Source of the DNA: Chaetoderma sp. LZ-2023a
Taxonomy: Eukaryota; Mollusca; Caudofoveata; Chaetodermatida; Chaetodermatidae
Assembly: GCA_034401795.1 (NCBI GenBank)
Contig: CM067365.1
Span: 15,443,434-15,507,433 of the forward strand
DNA: 64,000 nucleotides
Direction of reading: 5' to 3'
Part shown: piece after piece, positions 42,246 to 54,153 of the stretch
How the letters are laid out: every line of letters starts with the position of its first letter
Numbering within the stretch: the stretch's first letter is position 1
The notes under the pieces: generated by a model
What the model was told of the DNA's origin: nothing
The model's input: the letters and a program-made list of their open reading frames with translations, nothing else
The model's database searches: none
Position numbers and translations under genes: made by a program

Positions 42246-42959
42246 CACATATAGAATGCGAGGAGGGTGTGGCTGGGGCCTCCAACGAAAGACTGTAAAA
42301 ATTAGATGCGCTTAGAAGCCATCTCCTATATCTCGTACATCTCTAAGTAATAAAAATCATCCTCTTGGATTTTGAATGCTGTGCTATTTATATGAGCATG
42401 AGATTCCCCCCCCCCCACCCCAACCCCAACCCACCCCTTGCTCACATGATCAACATGATTGGTTGATTTGTCTTGGATAACCTAGTTTTCACAAAAACAC
42501 TTTTCCTCTGAATCCCGCCGATTGCAAATATAATTAGGAACTAGGTCTAATTAAATATTTTCAAGGCAAACTGTGAAGATCCACCGTGCAGACACATGCA
42601 CGAATACATGCACACTCAATGTGTGCATCTGACACAAGAACCCACCCGCCTGCTCGTTCAATTGACCACATAAGCTCTTCGATTAACATTTCTCTAACAT
42701 TTATACGTAATCATAAGAAACTCAGAATGCAAGAAATCGAGTCACGAGCCTGTACTTTTCATTGTTTTTTCTCGTGGTGGTTAGGTAGGTGGGTATCCCC
42801 GAACACCATTGTATGATAGGCGGGTGGGGGAGGGGGCGCCGCCGATTTCATATCTTCCTCCAGTCAATGCCACCCAGCGTGCCCTTTTGTGGAACCTGCC
42901 CCCGCTTCCGGCGCCCCTGGCCATTTTAACTAGACATCTCATCGTCTATACGTAGAACG
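42246..42959. other. Intergenic, no gene seen
   Basis: Mixed sequence. The GC-rich patch 42825-42925 contains two GGCGCC sites. No ORF or RNA gene can be supported. Confidence 0.35.
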
Positions 42960-43223
42960 CTAAGGTTTGACTAGAACTGCATTAAGAGCAATTATGTGTC
43001 CTGCCAAATTTTATTACAATTTTATTAGTGGTTCCAGAGAAGACATTTTAAAATTCCAGTTGCTTTACTATGGGAGATTTTGGCCGAAAAATAATTCAAG
43101 ATGGTCACCAACCCATTTATCTGACAGTCTCGGAAGTGGAAAATTTAAAATCACCAGTGAACTATATAAAACCAATATCTTTCAAAATCCATTAAAAAAA
43201 TATTGTCGCATAACCGTGAATTC

Positions 43224-43255
<32 letters not shown>

Positions 43256-44860
43256 GGATGGCGGACATAATTCACAAAATTCTATCTGCCAAATTGCAGC
43301 ACGATTTGTTCCGCAAATCTGGAGAAATGAAAACTAGGTCATCCAAAATGGCAGTCGAAGCATTCAACATTCCCTTGAACAAATTTGGTTCAGCTAAATG
43401 ATGTTTCAAGAGTTTTTAATCGATCCCCAAGCGGTTTCAGAAAAAGATCTTTCTAAAAATCGGCCATAACCCAAGGTTTAGATGGCCGCCCGCCAAATTG
43501 TCAAATCGGCTTCGTTTGAAGACATTTGGATCTAATTGAAATCGAGCAAGTGGTTCTCGAGAAAACATTTGAAATTTCCTATTGCTTTAGTATGGGTATT
43601 TTGGTGGGGAAATGTTCCAATATAGCCGCCAACCGGTTTATTCGACAGCATCGGTAATAGCAAATTTCAAATCAGCATACCCAAAAACCTATATAAAATA
43701 ATTTCCTATTCAAAATGCATCAATAAAAATGTCCAATATGGCCACCAAACACGCTACATTGTGATTGGTCCATGGCGGGCATGGTGTTTTTTACATATCA
43801 ACTTCCCTTGAATAAGGTTTAATAGCTCATCTGGTCTAATCATATCGCAATATCCAAGATGGCTACTGGCCAATTTGGCAGATTGTCTTCGTTTGAGCAA
43901 ACTTTGATCTCTACGCTCTAGGATGCTTCCTGCCAAATATGATTTAAATCGGCCCAGAGGTTCTCGAGAAGACATTCTATATTTCCTATTGCGTTAGTAT
44001 GGAAGCTTTTGGCGGGAAAATGATCCAAGATGGCAGCCAACCCGTTTATCCGACAGTTTCGAAAAATGGCAAATTTGAAATCAGCTACCAAAACTATATA
44101 GAAACAATTTCGGCGTCAAAACATATCAAATAAAAAGACCCATTATGGCCACCAACACGCTACATATCAACTTCCCGTGAACAAATCTGGCCTAATCATT
44201 TCTCGCAAATTTCGGACTCACGCCTTCAGTGCTTCTGGAGAAGTCATTTTCACGAAAACCCAGTCATCCAAGATTTTAAAAGAGGTTTCTAAAAATCAGC
44301 CACCATCCAAGATAGCCGTCCTCCAAATTGGCTGATCTGCTTCAGTTGAATGAACTTGGATCTCTATGCACTAACTTGAAATCGGCTCAGTGGTTCTTGA
44401 GAAAAGTCGGATGGGGAACTTTAAACAGTTCTTTCTTAAGAACCACTGGGCGAATTTCAACCAAATTTGGCAAGAAGCGTATGCTTGCGGCATTTGGATC
44501 CAAGAATGTCCAAATGAAGCTGATTGGTGGATCTGGGTCGTGACCATTTTGGATTTAGCGCTATTTTTATAAACACATTTAAAACTCTTCTCTTTAACCG
44601 CTTGGCCGATTGATTTGAAACTCAAGAAACATCATCTAGGCCAATAGGTGAAGAAAAATTGTTTAAGATAACTTTATTGATCGATTTGCTTACTGGCCAT
44701 CTTGGATGATCTAGTTTTTGCAAAAATGATTTCTCCAAAACCGCTGTGGGATCGTAACCAAATTGGCAGATATGACAAGGGATTGAGGGCCAATCAAATT
44801 TGCTGACACATGAGAAAACATGGCCACCCTAGAACAATCATTGCGTGCCCGCTCCATAGG
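42960..44860. repeat. 'CCATCTTGGAT' repeat array, degenerate tandem units
   Basis: Three diverged units share an order of words: ATTGC(T/G)TTAGTATGG, AAGATGGC(A/C)GCCAACC, TTTATC(C/T)GACAG, AAATCAGC and GGCCACCAA. They begin near 43058, 43575 and 43985. The last part (44420-44850) ends with AACCACTGGGCGAATTTCAA, CATTTTGGATT and GGCCATCTTGGATGATCTAG, as in the copies at 39290 and 62150. A (GATT)n microsatellite (43227-43253) lies inside. The ORFs here are repeat translations. Confidence 0.75.
43224..43254. repeat. (TGAT)n microsatellite
   Basis: Seven consecutive TGAT/GATT units within the degenerate repeat array. Confidence 0.9.
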
Positions 44861-45149
44861 GCACGCTTCTATTTATTGCTGGCTAGAATTGCCTATAGGC
44901 GCGGACATTTCGCGTAGGGGATCTAATAATTCCCGGCGCTAAGACACGGCTCTATTTTTAGATTGCTGGATATCTCATAATTATTATCTTCATGCACGTG
45001 ATTCATGGCGAGTTCTCCTATTTGTTCTGGTCCGACTGTAATAGAGTGTGCGCGGCGATGACCGCTTAATTATTTTAATAAACAGTCAACGGAACTTATA
45101 TGTCCACTTTAGCACTCTATCAAACTAACCACAAATGGCTTCTTGCGGT

Positions 45150-45320
45150 GATCGTGAGAAATGTCCATTTGCATTAGCTACTCACCGGAGAACTTGTTTT
45201 GAAAGTTTATCACTGGAATGACTGGTTGGATAACCGATCCTATAATTCCAGTAGTAAATTGCAAAAGAAAAACCACAATGGTCTCTTGGACGGCAATTAG
45301 ACATAGGACATTTTCTATGA
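45150..45320. repeat. Hairpin MITE family II, copy
   Basis: Starts AATGTCCATTTGCA, contains CACTGGAATGACTGG, and turns into the inverted partner ATTCCAGTAGTAAATT. Arms are diverged. Confidence 0.65.
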
Positions 45321-45483
45321 TAATGGATCTTTCTGTATATGACGTCATAATTATTTAGGTCAGATGTAGCTGGACGTCACAATCAAAATGTGTAATGAAT
45401 GACGTATCTAGCTCCACCAGGAACATTGAATAGCCAGTCAAGTATGCGAATTGCACGTCTTTACTATTTAATCAGCATGCTGG

Positions 45484-45512
45484 TGAATATTTTGAAACTA
45501 ATTTAACTAGAC
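45484..45512. repeat. Hairpin MITE family I, half copy
   Basis: One arm only: GAATATTTTGAAACTAATTT, then AACTAG. Confidence 0.6.
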
Positions 45513-45739
45513 GCTGTTCGAATTGTATGTCTTTGCTATTTATTCAACAGTCATTTTCTATTATAATGGCTGGGTTCGATATGTAACTGAAGGATATGAC
45601 GTCATAATCAATTACTTCATATACAGGCTGACGTCACAATCCAAAATGTGTAAATGAATGGCGTATCGAGCTCAGTCATGAACATTGCATAGTCCGGCAA
45701 GTGTACGAAGTGTATGACTTTACTGTTTAATCAACATCG

Positions 45740-45838
45740 TGTTGAATATTTTGAAACTAATTTGACCTGACGTTGTTGCGGCCAGAGGCAGCAAACCTTT
45801 AAAAGCACCCAGTCAAATTAGTTTCAAAATAGTCATCA
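45740..45838. repeat. Hairpin MITE family I, complete copy
   Basis: Arms GAATATTTTGAAACTAATTT (then GAC) and GTCAAATTAGTTTCAAAATA flank a ~45-bp core containing GTTGCGGCCAGAGGCAGCAA, itself partly palindromic. Confidence 0.8.
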
Positions 45839-45957
45839 GCTTACCTGTATAGTTACCTTGAAATTGGAAGTCTGGGAATTCATTATTCAGCGTGTATATA
45901 TACATCGATTCCAACACGCAAAAAGGGGCGAAGCTTAGCTAGAAATAGGCGTGGCAT
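45818..45957. repeat. 140-bp segment duplicated at 48783
   Basis: From the right MITE arm through TTACCTGTATAGTTACCTTG, GGAAGTCTGGGAATTCATTA and GCTTAGCTAGAAATA. The copy at 48783-48920 is closely similar, so the MITE travels with a longer repeat. Confidence 0.8.
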
Positions 45958-46334
45958 ACCTAGAAATGGATCTCTCTATTGAAATTGTCAATACCACTTG
46001 GTAATGCGTGGCCCACACAATATGGACCACTTGTATTAAGACACCACCCATATGTATAGGTCACATATTTTAACAAGGCCAATCATAGATTGTTACCCTG
46101 AATACAATGTACTCGTCCTCTGACGGAGGGAGGATAATTAATACCACTTGCTAATGGACATTTTTATGTTGTCTATCGATCATATTACGTCATATGATGT
46201 CATAATCAACGACGTGACGTATATGATGACGTCATAATCATGACGTCATGACTGACTCAATTTAGTCCGTCTTAAATGCTTAATAATCCGACACGTTGTA
46301 CGAATTGTATGTCTTTGCTATTTACAAAACATGC

Positions 46335-46424
46335 TGGTGAAAATTTTGAAACTAATTTTACTGGGGGATGTTACTGCCACAAGCAGCAACAGCACCCAGT
46401 CAAATTGGTTTCAAAATAGTCAAC
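46335..46424. repeat. Hairpin MITE family I, complete copy
   Basis: Arms AAATTTTGAAACTAATTTTA and CAAATTGGTTTCAAAATAGT surround a core containing GTTACTGCCACAAGCAGCAA. Confidence 0.8.
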
Positions 46425-46849
46425 ACCTTACCTGTATAGTTTTCTGGAAATTGATAGTCAAGAAGCTCAGAGATCCATCGACATCAACACGAGCGCGGTA
46501 TTAATGTATTAATATACCATCCGGATTCAGTGACCGATTGACGTTGGGCCTATGGAAGTCATTTCAAGCAACCGCCACCAAGATGTGACTTACTTGGGCA
46601 GAATTGTGTGTTTTTCTAACTTCTAACAAAATCCTTTAGAATGTTTAACACCGAAATTTCAATATTTCAGATAAAGACAACTATACGAATATCTTTTTAA
46701 TACTTGACTGGTAGCCCACCCCACCCTACCCACCTACTTGTTGCTATCGTAGACCTGTATTAAGTATTGCAACGACAACAACTGCCCATGTAAGCCTATC
46801 ATCTTCTCTTAATGTATTTTAACACTTTCATGAGGAGGCCGCCAAAACC

Positions 46850-46995
46850 GGCCTCTACAGTGATCTTGAGGATGTTAATTTGCAGGTCAAGAGATCGTTT
46901 TTGAAAATTCACCACTGAAATGACTGGCTCGATAATTGAGCCAGTCATTCCAATAATAACTCTTCAAAACAGTCGTCTATTGGCCTGCAAATAGG
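46850..46995. repeat. Hairpin MITE family II, complete copy
   Basis: TTTGCAGGTCAAGAGA, AATGACTGGCTCGATAATTG and the inverse GAGCCAGTCATTCC, then TTGGCCTGCAAATAG. The central GAGCCAGTCATT / AATGACTGGCTC palindrome is exact. Confidence 0.75.
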
Positions 46996-48782
46996 CACTC
47001 AATAACCAAATATATTTTTTCATATTCTTGACTCAATTTAGGTAATACAGGGTTAATAAATTATGAGGACGACGATGATGTACCATGTCTGTTTAACCTT
47101 TCCCGTATTGTATCATAGTATGATTCACATTTGTTGCATTCGAGATAGGGTAAAAATTACAGACTTGTTGCAGACAGTCTTGAGGCGTACTATGTGTGTG
47201 GTAAATTTCAAAAGAAAAACATGCATAATAATATTGTAGAGGGCGAAAAGGTAGACAGAGTTCGCTAACAATAATGGATCCATGTAAAAATAAAGGCTTG
47301 GCTTCTTCGAAACTACACCTCTAATGCAATGACCGGTCATTTTCTTACGTTATCACAACGACTAGACTGTTAGACAGACTCAACTTCGGATACCAGACAG
47401 ACCGGGACCCAGTCTATCTCTGTAGCAGACTGTAAAAGCAACACTGGATCGTGAAATCGCCACGTCAATGGCTACTCAATAGGCCCCTACATACGAGATA
47501 CATTTCTCGATCTCGTATCGAAAGAGAACTCGCGGGATACGAATGAATAATGGATGTGTGATTATCAGTAGTATCCTTTTGTCTTTAATCCATCCGTGGG
47601 AATAAATCCATGTAGGGTCAATGCAATTATGTAGCAGTATTGATAGACCACCAATGTTCCAAATTTCCAGTCAAAACTGCTGTCAATAATATTGTAGCAG
47701 ATTGTTGAATACAGAAATCAATCGAAAGTGTAGGCCTATGCATGTGCTAAGTTAAGAAGGTCTACAGGAAATTCGGCCACAGAATTTCAACCATATAGTT
47801 AGATAGTTATATCAATACGCTAGTGAATTAATGGATTGAGGTTCAAAAAATTGTTACCATGAAGTAATTTCGTAGTGCACAATTTCATACCGAAAATTTG
47901 CTAAATCTCCGGTGATTCACAGTTTTCAGTGCCCTATTGTCTGTAGTATGTTTAGCCCCATAATTTCACCTACATAGACTTGAGCCTTAATATACTAGGT
48001 ATATTCCGAATCTAACAAATTCTAGATGAAATAATTTTATTAGGCAAAAATTGGCTTAAATGTTGGGGTTTTCGTGCTTTTCGGTGCCCTACTGTCTGTA
48101 TATAATATGGTCAGCTGCAGAACTTCGCTCACATAGACGTAGAGGGATTTGAGTACGATAGTTATATTGGGAATTTAAAAAAATTTGACCGTGAAGTAAT
48201 TTCGTAGTATACGATTTCATCGCGTAAATTCGTTTCAATTTTGGCAGATCTGTAGGTTTTCAATGCCCTACTATTACCTGTCTGCAATAGGTTTGGCCAC
48301 ATAATTTCACCGATATGGTTAGATAGCTATATGAACACGCTAATGAATCTTGAGTTTTCTACCACGTAGTAATTTCGGAATATTCAATTTAGTAGCCACG
48401 GACAGTTATCAAATGCCAACAATTTACTATATTTGGTATCAGAATGTCTGTTCTCGATTTGTAATAAATTTTTTTTATATATATATGGATGTATATAACT
48501 CAATATGAGCTAGTGCTTTTGCACAATTCTACCATCAAGTAATCTCATCGTAGGTAGTTACATATTCGCCGTATGGCCCCATTATAATATGGTTGGTTCA
48601 CATTCACCACATTCAGATAGGTGTCGGCATGGCCTGGCATATCGCTCATAATGGGTTCGGCCCCAGAATGTCACCCATATGTTTAGATAGGTATAGGCAT
48701 ACGCTTATGGAGTAGTGAGATTTAAAACTATCTATCATGAAATAATTTCGGCTCAAATTTAGGCCGAGTCATGGTTTTTGTT
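46996..48782. other. AT-rich region, no gene seen
   Basis: 1.8 kb without a credible ORF. Several loosely similar ~200-bp passages recur around 47820, 48020, 48190 and 48680 (CATGAAGTAATTTCG, GGTTTTC.GTGCCCTA, TTTAGATAG.TATA), so it looks like an old degenerate repeat. A (TA)n run lies near 48475. Confidence 0.45.
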
Positions 48783-48920
48783 GCACCCAGTCAAATTAGT
48801 TTCAAAATAGTCATCAGATTACCTGTATAGTTACCTTGAAATTGGAAGTCTGGGAATTCATTATTCAACGTATATATAGACATCGATTCCAACACGCCAA
48901 AAAAGGGGTGGAGCTTAGCT
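48783..48920. repeat. Second copy of the 140-bp segment, with MITE arm
   Basis: Matches 45818-45957 from CACCCAGTCAAATTAGTTTC onward to GCTTAGCTAGAAATA. Confidence 0.8.
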
Positions 48921-48997
48921 AGAAATATTGAAATTGGCAGGAGCAAATTGAGCATGTTTTTCACAAACGTATTTTCCACATTTTCACCAAAAATAAT

Positions 48998-49086
48998 GTT
49001 GGATATTTTGAAACTAATTTGCCTTGGAGCTGTGGCTGTCTAAAAGAACGCGTCCCTGTCAAATTATTTTTAAAATATCTAACATC
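48998..49086. repeat. Hairpin MITE family I, complete copy
   Basis: Arms TTGGATATTTTGAAACTAAT and AAATTATTTTTAAAATATCT around a core with GAGCTGTGGCTGTC. Confidence 0.7.
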
Positions 49087-49342
49087 TTAGGTAATACCTC
49101 ACCTGGATAGTTAGTTACCTGGAACCTGGGGTTAAGCGCTAAGATGGTTAAACACAGAAATGAGTGTAATTATGTGTAATTAAGCCAACTCATTCACTCG
49201 ACGTTTAAAAGTGCGGAGCTCACGTTTCCTCTCTATATATAAGCGTGAGTGGACTATATTGTCGTACAGATAAAACCCACAGTGAGTAGGCTACTTCTAA
49301 CTAAGTAGTGTGAGCGCTATGAGGCTCCATATTTGCCTATTG

Positions 49343-49445
49343 GCTATTGAATGTCCATTTCCAGGCCAAGAGTAAATATTTTTTGAAAATTTAGAACTGT
49401 AATAACTGGCTCGGTTAAATTCTCGAATATAGTCTTCAAGCGGCC
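49343..49445. repeat. Hairpin MITE family II, copy
   Basis: GAATGTCCATTTCCAGGCCA, AATAACTGGCTCGG and the inverse end ATAGTCTTCAAG. Confidence 0.65.
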
Positions 49446-50390
49446 GGAGTACTATGATATAAGTATCGTTATATCCATTCGTACGACCCATATGCATTAG
49501 TACACGTAGTAGGGCCTACAACAAATTGATATATTGTACAATCCATCAAATACGTCGTCTGCCAATTTACAGTTGACCTAATAATTATTTCGCATATAGT
49601 CACGGTTGATGGTTATGAATTGAGCCTGTCCCATTGCGCTCTCTATTTTTTGTGTTCAGTCAGAGTTGAAAATAGTATATGTCATATAATATTACCAGTT
49701 AAATCGCTTTCGAAAATACAGCGATTGGCGGGAATCTGTTCACATTACCACGTCAACATGCGTGTTTTTGTAAAAGGTGAGTGGATGTACTAAAATTATA
49801 AATGCTTAGAATTAACAAAGACAACAAAGCAGTGCTACAACACTAAGACAGATTCTAAACTATAACCGTAAATCATCTTTGACTAAGATACGACCTACCG
49901 AGAAAACAATAAACTGTAGATAGATTTTGTGTAATGTGTTTCCATGGCATTCATTGCCAACTCGTACCAAGAGTTGGTAAGACAACGTGCCCCACATCCT
50001 AAGACAATATGTTCCACATTTTGAGAGAACTTATAGTGATTTGGTCAATTCACAATTGTCACACGGTATCTACACCGGTGTTCCTTTGGAATAAGTCTTC
50101 TCTTCACCGGACAAACAATGTGTACCGGGTCAGTATGAGTATTGCGATGAATAGGCCACAGGCGCTCAGGTCATACGCTGTCAGTTTTAGCCACAATACG
50201 GTGCACCATTCAACTTAATATAGGCTAAATAGGGTTGTCTAAATAGGGGAAACCATTGGCAATCTGTAAAATGAATTAGAACAAATATATAAATAAAAAG
50301 AAATAATCTAGAGTATAAATTAGGACAGCTTGGTAGATACTAGGTAGGACGAGTTGGAATTAGGATGAGTTGACCTATTAACCATAATGG
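49446..50390. other. AT-rich region, no gene seen
   Basis: No ORF with coding features. A 69-aa ORF at 50009-50218 has no support beyond being open. Confidence 0.4.
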
Positions 50391-50465
50391 TTTTGAATGT
50401 CCATTTGCAGGCCAAGAGAAGGCTATTTTTAAAGGTTTACCACTGGAATGACTGGCTCTAGTGGT
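50391..50465. repeat. Hairpin MITE family II, half copy
   Basis: GAATGTCCATTTGCAGGCCA then AGAGAAGG and TACCACTGGAATGACTGGCT; the second arm is missing. Confidence 0.7.
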
Positions 50466-50920
50466 ACAATTTACCCAAGACAACTGCGTATGCCGCTTTG
50501 GGCCGATTTCATCGTAGAACACGCTATTGTGGACATGCCGTACCTTTATACATTCAGTGGCTACAATGACACGTTTTGGGATTGACGTCATGATAAGGTC
50601 AAGGTCACGGACGGCAATGCACATCTAAATTTATGACGTAATCCGAGTTTAGAAGTGAGTCGAAAAATACACGTCGTAATAGTACTATCTGCTTGTGTCA
50701 AAAATATATACATAATCTAATATCGATATCATGGACTATTCCGTCCAGGCGAAAGGTAAAAAAAATTAGAATTATTTTAAACATACCGTCAACTGGTACG
50801 CCAGACATCATTCAAGATTGTTCACATTCAATATTGTTCAGCTGTTGAATTTGGATTAACCATTTGCACCCGAATGACCAAATACGTATTTCGCATATAG
50901 ATAGTATAAGAAATAATATC

Positions 50921-50950
50921 ATGTTGAATATTTTGAAACTAATTTCAATT
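50921..50950. repeat. Hairpin MITE family I, half copy
   Basis: ATGTTGAATATTTTGAAACT then AATTTCAATT, one arm only. Confidence 0.6.
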
Positions 50951-51148
50951 GACTGAAATCTCATGCTGATTACTAACAATTCGTTAGTAAATCTTGTTGT
51001 TTAACATACATTGGTAAAAATCTGTAACTGAATGTATGTAGAGGGGTACGCGGACATAATCAAACTACATTCAGGGACCAACCAGGATCAACTCAGGTTT
51101 GCATAGGAAGCCACATATATATGGGGTGGTTGTCCATAACATGTTCGG

Positions 51149-51340
51149 TGTGATTTTGTCCGAGTGTGATTATGTCCAGTGGGATTTTGACCAGGTGGGG
51201 GACTTTGTACGGTGGGATTTTGTTCAGGTTGGATTTTGTCCAGTGAGATTATGTCCGTGTAGGAGTATGTCCGGTGAGATTTTATCCAGTGGGATGATGT
51301 CCTGTAGGATTTTTACCGGTGTCATTTTGTCCGAGCACCA
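51149..51340. repeat. 17-18 bp minisatellite (TTTTGTCC type)
   Basis: About eleven diverged units with the consensus GTG(G/A)GATTTTGTCCAG follow one another. Variation between units is high, so the array is old. It makes a 97-aa open frame (51099-51392) that is not a gene. Confidence 0.8.
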
Positions 51341-51675
51341 TCTCTGGGCTATCGCATCCTTTGACTGGAAACTGTTGGTGTCTAACAGATAACGAAGTTA
51401 TTTTTAATTAAATGTATTTGAAAATGTGGAAAGGATGAGGGTGTCTGCATTATGCAGGTTTGCTATGCGATTAACATAACAGATTATCGCGCGTTAACCT
51501 CGTATAACCATGTTAGTTGTGCTGGACAAATACTTTAGATAATTTATATGTCGCGTGTTCTACAAATACTCTGCCAAGCATATATGGTACAGAGGCCGGG
51601 AGAGTTACAGCACACGCACAAGAACGCACAACTGACCACACGAATCACAAACAGACATATAGGGTATTTTGGGGG

Positions 51676-51939
51676 AATGTCGGCCAAAATCGAACATTTT
51701 CTAGTATTTACCTCATATGTGCATTAATATCTGATGTGCAGTAATGGTGCACACATCGTTGGATTCGTCTGCTTGTCAGAAATGCGAAACAACGGCTATT
51801 GTTGGTCAATTCAGGATAATGTCGGTCAGATAAACTGTTCTGGACGTTCCACCGAAATCAGGGCAATGTCAGTCACTTTGGTGTAATGTCGGTCAGCCAT
51901 TTGGCTAATGTCGGTCACCAATTTGGGTAATGTCGGCCA
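51676..51939. repeat. Left subterminal 11-mers of the pogo-like element
   Basis: AATGTC(G/A)G(T/C)CA-type motifs at 51676, 51818, 51865, 51885, 51907 and 51929. The last four are spaced 20, 22 and 22 bp, that is one per two helical turns on one DNA face. They are likely transposase-binding sites. Confidence 0.7.
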
Positions 51940-52165
51940 GGCTCAATGTACTGGAATTTAGCTCCTTTTAAGGATTATGAATGTTAATAACAATACGAGT
52001 ACTAAGTATAATGAAGACTATATAATTGAACATCAAAAATAGCAAATCACTCAAAATTCAAACGATATTGGCAGTTTACCTGAATACAAACAATGTAATT
52101 CAAACGATATGAGTATGTTAGTAGACTACTAGGCCCAGGTATTGTCAAACTCAACTTTACTTAGA

Positions 52166-53781
52166 TTATTGACAAGCAGGGCATTTATATCCCTTTAAAC
52201 TTTTACCATCCATATCGGCGCATGTAATATGCTGCCAATAAGAGCATGTGGTACAGCATATCCACTCCTCATCTGTTATCTGGTCATAATAATATTCTTG
52301 GCATACAGAACAATGGTTCTCGTCTGTACCGAACTGCAACACTTTTTTTACTTTACGGGTCCACCTTTGATTTTTTTTCTGATCTTGCTGTTCGTGATTT
52401 TCTTCACAGCCGACTGTTTTGGTGCCTTCTTGTCTGCTATGAATTTCATGTGGGGCGAACTTGTTAGATTTTGCGTCGGACTCTTTTTAGGTTTTTTCCT
52501 AGCAACAACAGTTTTCTTACGCGGATTTTCAGATTGTTTGATGAATTCGGCGGATGTTACAGTTCGAGGATCTGTTGAACATGAAGGGCCGGGAACCACG
52601 TCATCAGTCACATGTTGGCTGATGGGTTCCTCAGGTAACTCGATGAAGGTTACAGCCCGGAAATCAGTTACGCCTGAAGGGTCGGGAATCGTGTCACATG
52701 TCTCATGCTGGTTATTGGGTTCCACTTGCTCAGGTAATTCAGAGAAGGTTACAGCCCGGGATCACTTGAGCCTGAAGGGTCGGGAATCACGTCACGTGTC
52801 TCATGCTGGTTATTGGGTTCCACTTGCTCAGGTTGAGTATGACCAGTTTCTTTTCAGCTAACGCACATTTACGCCGTAAATTTCTTACAAAATTACTGAC
52901 CCATTCTGTAATGAGTGAATCCTTTATCCAGCCAGATTCAGACACACGGATAAGGTCTCCGGGTATAGCTTGTTCTTGCAAATCCTGAGGCTGGCGTTTC
53001 CCCTTGAATATGGTAAGGTGTGGAGCAGTTTCCCCACCAGCACTGATGGCACTGATGTTGTTTCTCCTCTCTCACGTCCGGTCAAGTTGAAGACACGACC
53101 CTGACTAGATGCGATCACTTCACCGGATTCGAACACATCTTGCAAACCAGTCTCATCTGTATTCCATATACGTTCTGGATGTCCAATTAGGTCGTTGTCG
53201 GTCATGACTTTAAATAGGCCATCAAAATGACTTTTCACAACAGTCTCATTCAAATTCATGGCCCGACCAAGAGACAGATTTTCTGGTTTACGTACAGAAA
53301 GCTCCGGATGGCGAGCCATGAAACCCTGCATCCAGTCGTATCCTGCTAGTTCTGTTTTCTCGGAAAACCCTTTTATGTCTTAGCTTTGGCATATTGATAT
53401 GCTTGCTAGTCGTCTTACGTCTGTTGCTGTTAAACCGAATCCCTGTTTTGATAGGCCAATTAGCAGAGACACAAATTCAGTTTCTGTTTCCATAGTAAAT
53501 ATAGTCTTGCGTCCAATCTTAGGCTTTATGGTCGCGCCAGGTTCACATACTCTATCTCTCAGTGTTGAGCGAGGTAGCTGATACGCTCGTGCCAGCCCTC
53601 TAATTGACAATTTCCGCTGATTAGGATTGAGGCTATCCTTCTGAGCGAAATATTCCGCTACTGCCGCCGCCATCCGTTCTTCCTCCCATCTTTGCAGGGA
53701 ACCACGCTTATTTTTGGATACCTTCTTTAACTTAGCTTGATTTTTCGACTTTAGACGTTTGGATTTAGCTTTGCGACCCAT
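52166..53781 (-). pseudogene. Pogo-like transposase with PHD-like C-terminus, broken
   Basis: Minus strand from ATG 53781. A basic N-terminus precedes a pipsqueak/CENP-B helix-turn-helix (SIRGLARAYQLPRSTLRDRV). After a frameshift near 53380 comes a second DNA-binding part with GFMARHPELSVRKPENLSLG. The DDE core starts at RIWNTDETGLQDVF (first catalytic Asp). A frameshift near 53040 leads to SESGWIKDSLITEW, and the frame is lost after KKLVIL, so the second half of the DDE core is deleted. The C-terminal region has tandem EPNNQHET-type repeats, a Lys-rich stretch and, in a third frame, a C4HC3 PHD-like finger (HCSVC, WICCTTC, WQHITC, YKCPAC) ending at 52166. Confidence 0.82.
52648..52832 (-). 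repeat. ~99-bp tandem repeat in the transposase tail
   Basis: Two close copies of a unit containing GGTTACAGCCCGG, GAGCCTGAAGGGTCGGGAAT and CATGCTGGTTATTGGGTTCC (52648 and 52747), with a more diverged third at about 52555. On the minus strand they encode EPNNQHET(C/R)D(T/V)IPDPSG repeats. Confidence 0.8.
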
Positions 53782-53813
53782 ATTCTGAAAAATGAAAAAC
53801 GAGCCTATTTGTA

Positions 53814-54135
53814 ATGTCTGCTGCTGCCACTACTGCTGCTGCTTCTGCTGCTAGTCCGCTACTGCTACTACTACTACGGCTACTGCGGCTACTACTACTA
53901 CTACTACTACTGCTGCTACTGCTACTACCACTGCTGCTGCTGCTACTGCTGCTGCTGCTACTACTACTATTACTACTGCTGCTGCTTCTGCTGCTACTGT
54001 TACTGCTGCTACTACTACGGCTACTGCTGCTACTACTACTGCCGCCGCCGCTGCTTCTGCTGTTACTGCTGCTGCTGCTGCTGCTACTACTACTCCTACT
54101 GCCGCTGCTACTACTACTACTGCTGCTGCTACTGG
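53814..54135. repeat. CTG/CTA trinucleotide tract (~320 bp)
   Basis: A continuous run of three-base units, mainly CTG, CTA, CTC and CTT, lying between the transposase start and the right subterminal repeats. It is open in several frames as poly-Leu or poly-Ala/Val, so the ORFs there are not genes. Its place upstream of the transposase may affect the promoter. Confidence 0.9.
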
Positions 54136-54153
54136 TGTGACTACGTTTCGGGC

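Larger units (their letters stand above)
45340..46248. promoter_or_regulatory. Cluster of four perfect TGACGTCA palindromes
   Basis: TGACGTCA occurs at 45340, 45597, 46227 and 46241, with near matches (TGATGTCA, TACGTCAT) close by. The octamer is the CREB/ATF site. Three of them share TATGA(C/T)GTCATAATCA context, so they are probably copies of one repeat rather than an independent enhancer. Confidence 0.4.

Noticed and set aside
42016-42298. Gly-rich and Pro-rich ORFs on both strands
   Set aside because: Products of a C-rich tract; no start context, no domain.
44371-44625. Overlapping ORFs of 60-84 aa in the repeat array
   Set aside because: They are translations of the conserved repeat words and are open on both strands by chance.
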